A stretch of 8,192 nucleotides of DNA from Leclercia sp. UBA7405. Its GTDB lineage: Bacteria > Pseudomonadota > Gammaproteobacteria > Enterobacterales > Enterobacteriaceae. The stretch covers positions 14,321 through 22,512 of the forward strand of contig DKMV01000345.1 of assembly GCA_002469605.1 (NCBI GenBank), in the 5' to 3' direction. A model generated the notes under the pieces. It did no database searches. It had not been told where the DNA came from and was given only the letters and a program-made list of their open reading frames with translations. The translations under genes were made by a program, and so were the position numbers. Shown in pieces: positions 6,066 through 8,192 of this stretch (its first letter is position 1; every line of letters starts with the position of its first letter).

Positions 6066-7424
6066 GTGGACTACCTGCCTCTGTTTGCCTCCTTAAAAGA
6101 TCGTCCTGTGCTGGTCGTTGGAACCGGTGAGATCGCCGATCGCAAAATTGCCTTTTTGCGCAAAGCCAGCGCGCGCGTTCAGGTGGTTACCGGCGCGGAG
6201 TTTCAGGAGTCCATGCTCGACCACGTGGTGCTTGCGATTGCCGCCACAGACGATCGCGAGCTGAACCGCCGGGTGTTCGATGCGGCCACGGCCCGTCACC
6301 GCCTGGTTAACGTGGTAGATGACCAGCCGCTCTGCTCCTTTATTTTCCCCTCTATCGTCGACAGATCGCCACTGCTTATTGCCATCTCCTCTGGCGGCAA
6401 TGCCCCGGTGCTGGCTCGTCTGCTGCGCGAGAAGATAGAAGCCCTGCTGCCGACTAACCTTGGACGAATGGCCGAGGTAGCGGGGAATTTCCGCGAGCGG
6501 CTGAAAGCGGTCATTACCACGACCGACGGACGACGCCGCTTCTGGGACCAGGCATTTCGCGGGCGCTTCGCCAGCCTGATGGCGGCCGGCAACGAGGCCG
6601 CGGCCGAACAGCAGCTTGAACAGTCGCTCTCCTCCGCCGGGAGCGCGCCGGGTGAAATTATCCTTGTGGGCGCCGGGCCAGGCGATCCCGGGCTGTTAAC
6701 CCTGCGCGGGTTACAGGTTATCCAGCAGGCCGACGTGGTGTTTTATGACCATCTGGTCACCGACGGGGTACGCGAACTTATTCGCCGCGACGCCGAGCAG
6801 ATCTGCGTGGGTAAACGCGCGGGCGAGCACTCGGTGGCGCAGCACGATACCAACCAGATGCTGATCGCCGCGGCGAAAGCGGGCAAAACCGTGGTCCGCC
6901 TGAAGGGGGGCGATCCCTTTATCTTCGGGCGCGGCGGCGAAGAGCTGCAGGCCGCCGCCGAAGCCGGGGTGCCTTTCCAGGTGGTGCCAGGGATCACTGC
7001 CGCTTCTGCGGTAACGGCCTATGCCGGTATTCCCCTTACTCACCGCGAGTATGCCCAGAGCGTGACCTTCGTGACCGGGCACTACAAAGCCGACAGCGCC
7101 CCCTTCGACTGGGCGCATCTTGCCCAGAGCCGCCAGACGCTGGCTATCTATATGGGCACCATGAAGGCGGCAGAAATCTGCGAACAACTCATTCAGCATG
7201 GCCGCGCGGCGACAACGCCGGTGGCCGTGATTTCTCGCGGTACGCGCGTGGATCAACACGTGGCTACCGGCACATTACAGGACCTTGCGCACCTTGCGAA
7301 AGACGCCCCCATGCCCGCCTTGATCGTGGTGGGAGAGGTGGTGCAGCTGCACAGCACGCTCGCCTGGTTTCAACATCCCACAGACGCAGAAGGCTTTGGC
7401 TCTTCTGTGGTGACTCTGGCTTAA
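6066..7424 (+). CDS. cysG: Siroheme synthase CysG (CysF-type copy) with a shortened dehydrogenase domain
   Basis: CysG is a cytoplasmic fusion that makes siroheme from uroporphyrinogen III: a C-terminal methyltransferase makes precorrin-2, and an N-terminal domain does the NAD-dependent oxidation and iron insertion. From the GTG at 6066 the protein has 452 residues (E. coli 457) and begins MDYLPLF like other CysG; the in-frame TTG at 6045 has no ribosome site and would lie about 7 nt from the predicted transcript start. Seen: dinucleotide loop [11 protein letters not shown] (17-27, with GTG for the usual GGG), D85 (E. coli catalytic D104), S109 (phosphoserine S128), VGAGPGDPG (201-209), D228 (D248), K250 (K270), [15 protein letters not shown] (279-293) and M363 (M382). 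About 19 residues are missing between 40 and 46 relative to E. coli, within the Rossmann fold; whether the first domain works is uncertain. The place before cysD matches cysF of the K. aerogenes cysFDNC operon. Confidence 0.93.
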   Translation: MDYLPLFASLKDRPVLVVGTGEIADRKIAFLRKASARVQVVTGAEFQESMLDHVVLAIAATDDRELNRRVFDAATARHRLVNVVDDQPLCSFIFPSIVDRSPLLIAISSGGNAPVLARLLREKIEALLPTNLGRMAEVAGNFRERLKAVITTTDGRRRFWDQAFRGRFASLMAAGNEAAAEQQLEQSLSSAGSAPGEIILVGAGPGDPGLLTLRGLQVIQQADVVFYDHLVTDGVRELIRRDAEQICVGKRAGEHSVAQHDTNQMLIAAAKAGKTVVRLKGGDPFIFGRGGEELQAAAEAGVPFQVVPGITAASAVTAYAGIPLTHREYAQSVTFVTGHYKADSAPFDWAHLAQSRQTLAIYMGTMKAAEICEQLIQHGRAATTPVAVISRGTRVDQHVATGTLQDLAHLAKDAPMPALIVVGEVVQLHSTLAWFQHPTDAEGFGSSVVTLA

Positions 7425-7433
7425 GGAACGGTT

Positions 7434-8192
7434 ATGGACCAAAAACGACTGACTCACCTGCGGCAACTCGAAGCGGAAAGTATCCATATCATCCGCGAAG
7501 TGGCTGCTGAATTCGCTAACCCGGTCATGATGTACTCCATCGGTAAAGACTCCAGCGTGATGCTGCACCTGGCGCGTAAAGCCTTTTATCCGGGCACGCT
7601 GCCGTTCCCGCTGCTGCATGTGGATACTGGCTGGAAATTCCGTGAGATGTACGAATTCCGCGACCGTACCGCCAAAGCCTACGGCTGCGAGCTGCTGGTG
7701 CATAAAAACCCGGAAGGGGTGGCGATGGGCATTAACCCGTTCGTGCACGGCAGCGCCAAGCATACCGACATCATGAAAACCGAAGGGCTGAAGCAGGCGC
7801 TGAACAAATACGGTTTTGATGCCGCCTTCGGCGGGGCGCGCCGGGACGAAGAGAAATCCCGCGCCAAAGAGCGTATCTACTCGTTCCGCGACCGCTTCCA
7901 CCGCTGGGACCCGAAAAACCAGCGTCCGGAGCTGTGGCACAACTACAACGGCCAGATCAACAAAGGCGAAAGTATTCGCGTCTTCCCGCTCTCTAACTGG
8001 ACCGAGCTGGATATCTGGCAGTACATCTACCTGGAAAATATTGAAATCGTCCCCCTGTACCTGGCGGCAGAGCGCCCGGTGCTGGAGCGCGACGGCATGC
8101 TGATGATGATCGACGACGATCGCATTGATTTACAGCCAGGCGAAGTGATCAAAAAACAGATGGTGCGCTTTCGTACCCTCGGCTGCTGGCCG
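7434..8192 (+). CDS. cysD: Sulfate adenylyltransferase subunit 2 CysD, truncated by the window edge
   Basis: The first 253 codons are open to the end of the window; E. coli CysD has 302 residues and is nearly identical over this span, so about 49 residues are missing. CysD is the catalytic subunit of ATP sulfurylase and, with the GTPase CysN, makes APS from ATP and sulfate in the cytoplasm, the first step of sulfate assimilation. It belongs to the PP-loop family: SIGKDSS (35-41) binds ATP, and [11 protein letters not shown] (133-143) is the second conserved basic/acidic motif. A strong AAGGA site (7423-7427) overlaps the cysG stop codon and lies six bases before the ATG. The 9-bp gap after cysG and lack of any terminator indicate one transcript. 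cysN, and probably cysC, should follow beyond the window. Confidence 0.98.
   Translation, partial: MDQKRLTHLRQLEAESIHIIREVAAEFANPVMMYSIGKDSSVMLHLARKAFYPGTLPFPLLHVDTGWKFREMYEFRDRTAKAYGCELLVHKNPEGVAMGINPFVHGSAKHTDIMKTEGLKQALNKYGFDAAFGGARRDEEKSRAKERIYSFRDRFHRWDPKNQRPELWHNYNGQINKGESIRVFPLSNWTELDIWQYIYLENIEIVPLYLAAERPVLERDGMLMMIDDDRIDLQPGEVIKKQMVRFRTLGCWP

Noticed and set aside
6711..7940. Minus-strand open frames across cysG and cysD
   Set aside because: Both are antisense to conserved coding sequence; one spans the cysG-cysD junction, where the plus strand carries a clear stop, ribosome site and start.

Overview
The window is a stretch of enterobacterial chromosome carrying most of the assimilatory sulfate-reduction genes. 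Five of the six genes that are complete or nearly so (cysJ, cysI, cysH, iap, cysD) match my memory of their E. coli/Salmonella counterparts almost residue for residue. The cysG between iap and cysD is not at its E. coli position. A siroheme synthase gene heading the cysDNC operon is the arrangement described as cysFDNC in Klebsiella aerogenes and seen in relatives, so the source is probably a Klebsiella/Enterobacter-type member of the Enterobacteriaceae. I cannot name the genus from this alone. Coding regions are GC-rich, and the control region before cysJ is strongly AT-rich.

Layout. Positions 1-36 hold the first 12 codons of queD on the minus strand. Positions 37-340 are a divergent control region with a candidate CysB operator and cysJ promoter. 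Then come cysJ (341-2146), cysI (2146-3858, overlapping cysJ by one base), a 55-bp gap with a GC-rich hairpin, and cysH (3914-4648). A 132-bp gap between the convergent cysH and iap holds two inverted copies of a 40-bp palindromic repeat. iap (minus, 4781-5824) is followed by a 241-bp divergent control region with a second candidate CysB operator/promoter. cysG (6066-7424) and cysD (from 7434, running off the window at codon 253) follow, 9 bp apart.

Function. CysD (with CysN, expected just outside) activates sulfate to APS; CysC would make PAPS. CysH reduces PAPS to sulfite. CysJ and CysI reduce sulfite to sulfide. CysG makes the siroheme that CysI needs, so its place at the head of the cysD operon couples cofactor supply to demand. 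Iap is an unrelated periplasmic aminopeptidase, and queD is a queuosine-pathway gene.

Points of most interest: (1) cysH and iap flank the type I-E CRISPR-Cas locus in E. coli, and here that site holds only a repeat pair; (2) the cysG product lacks about 19 residues in its NAD-binding dehydrogenase/ferrochelatase domain compared with E. coli CysG, while its methyltransferase domain looks intact; (3) the two predicted sulfur promoters each carry a dyad centred at about -56, consistent with the known CysB footprint position at cysJIH. I found no wholly unknown gene system; every sizeable open frame besides these genes is an antisense or out-of-frame shadow.
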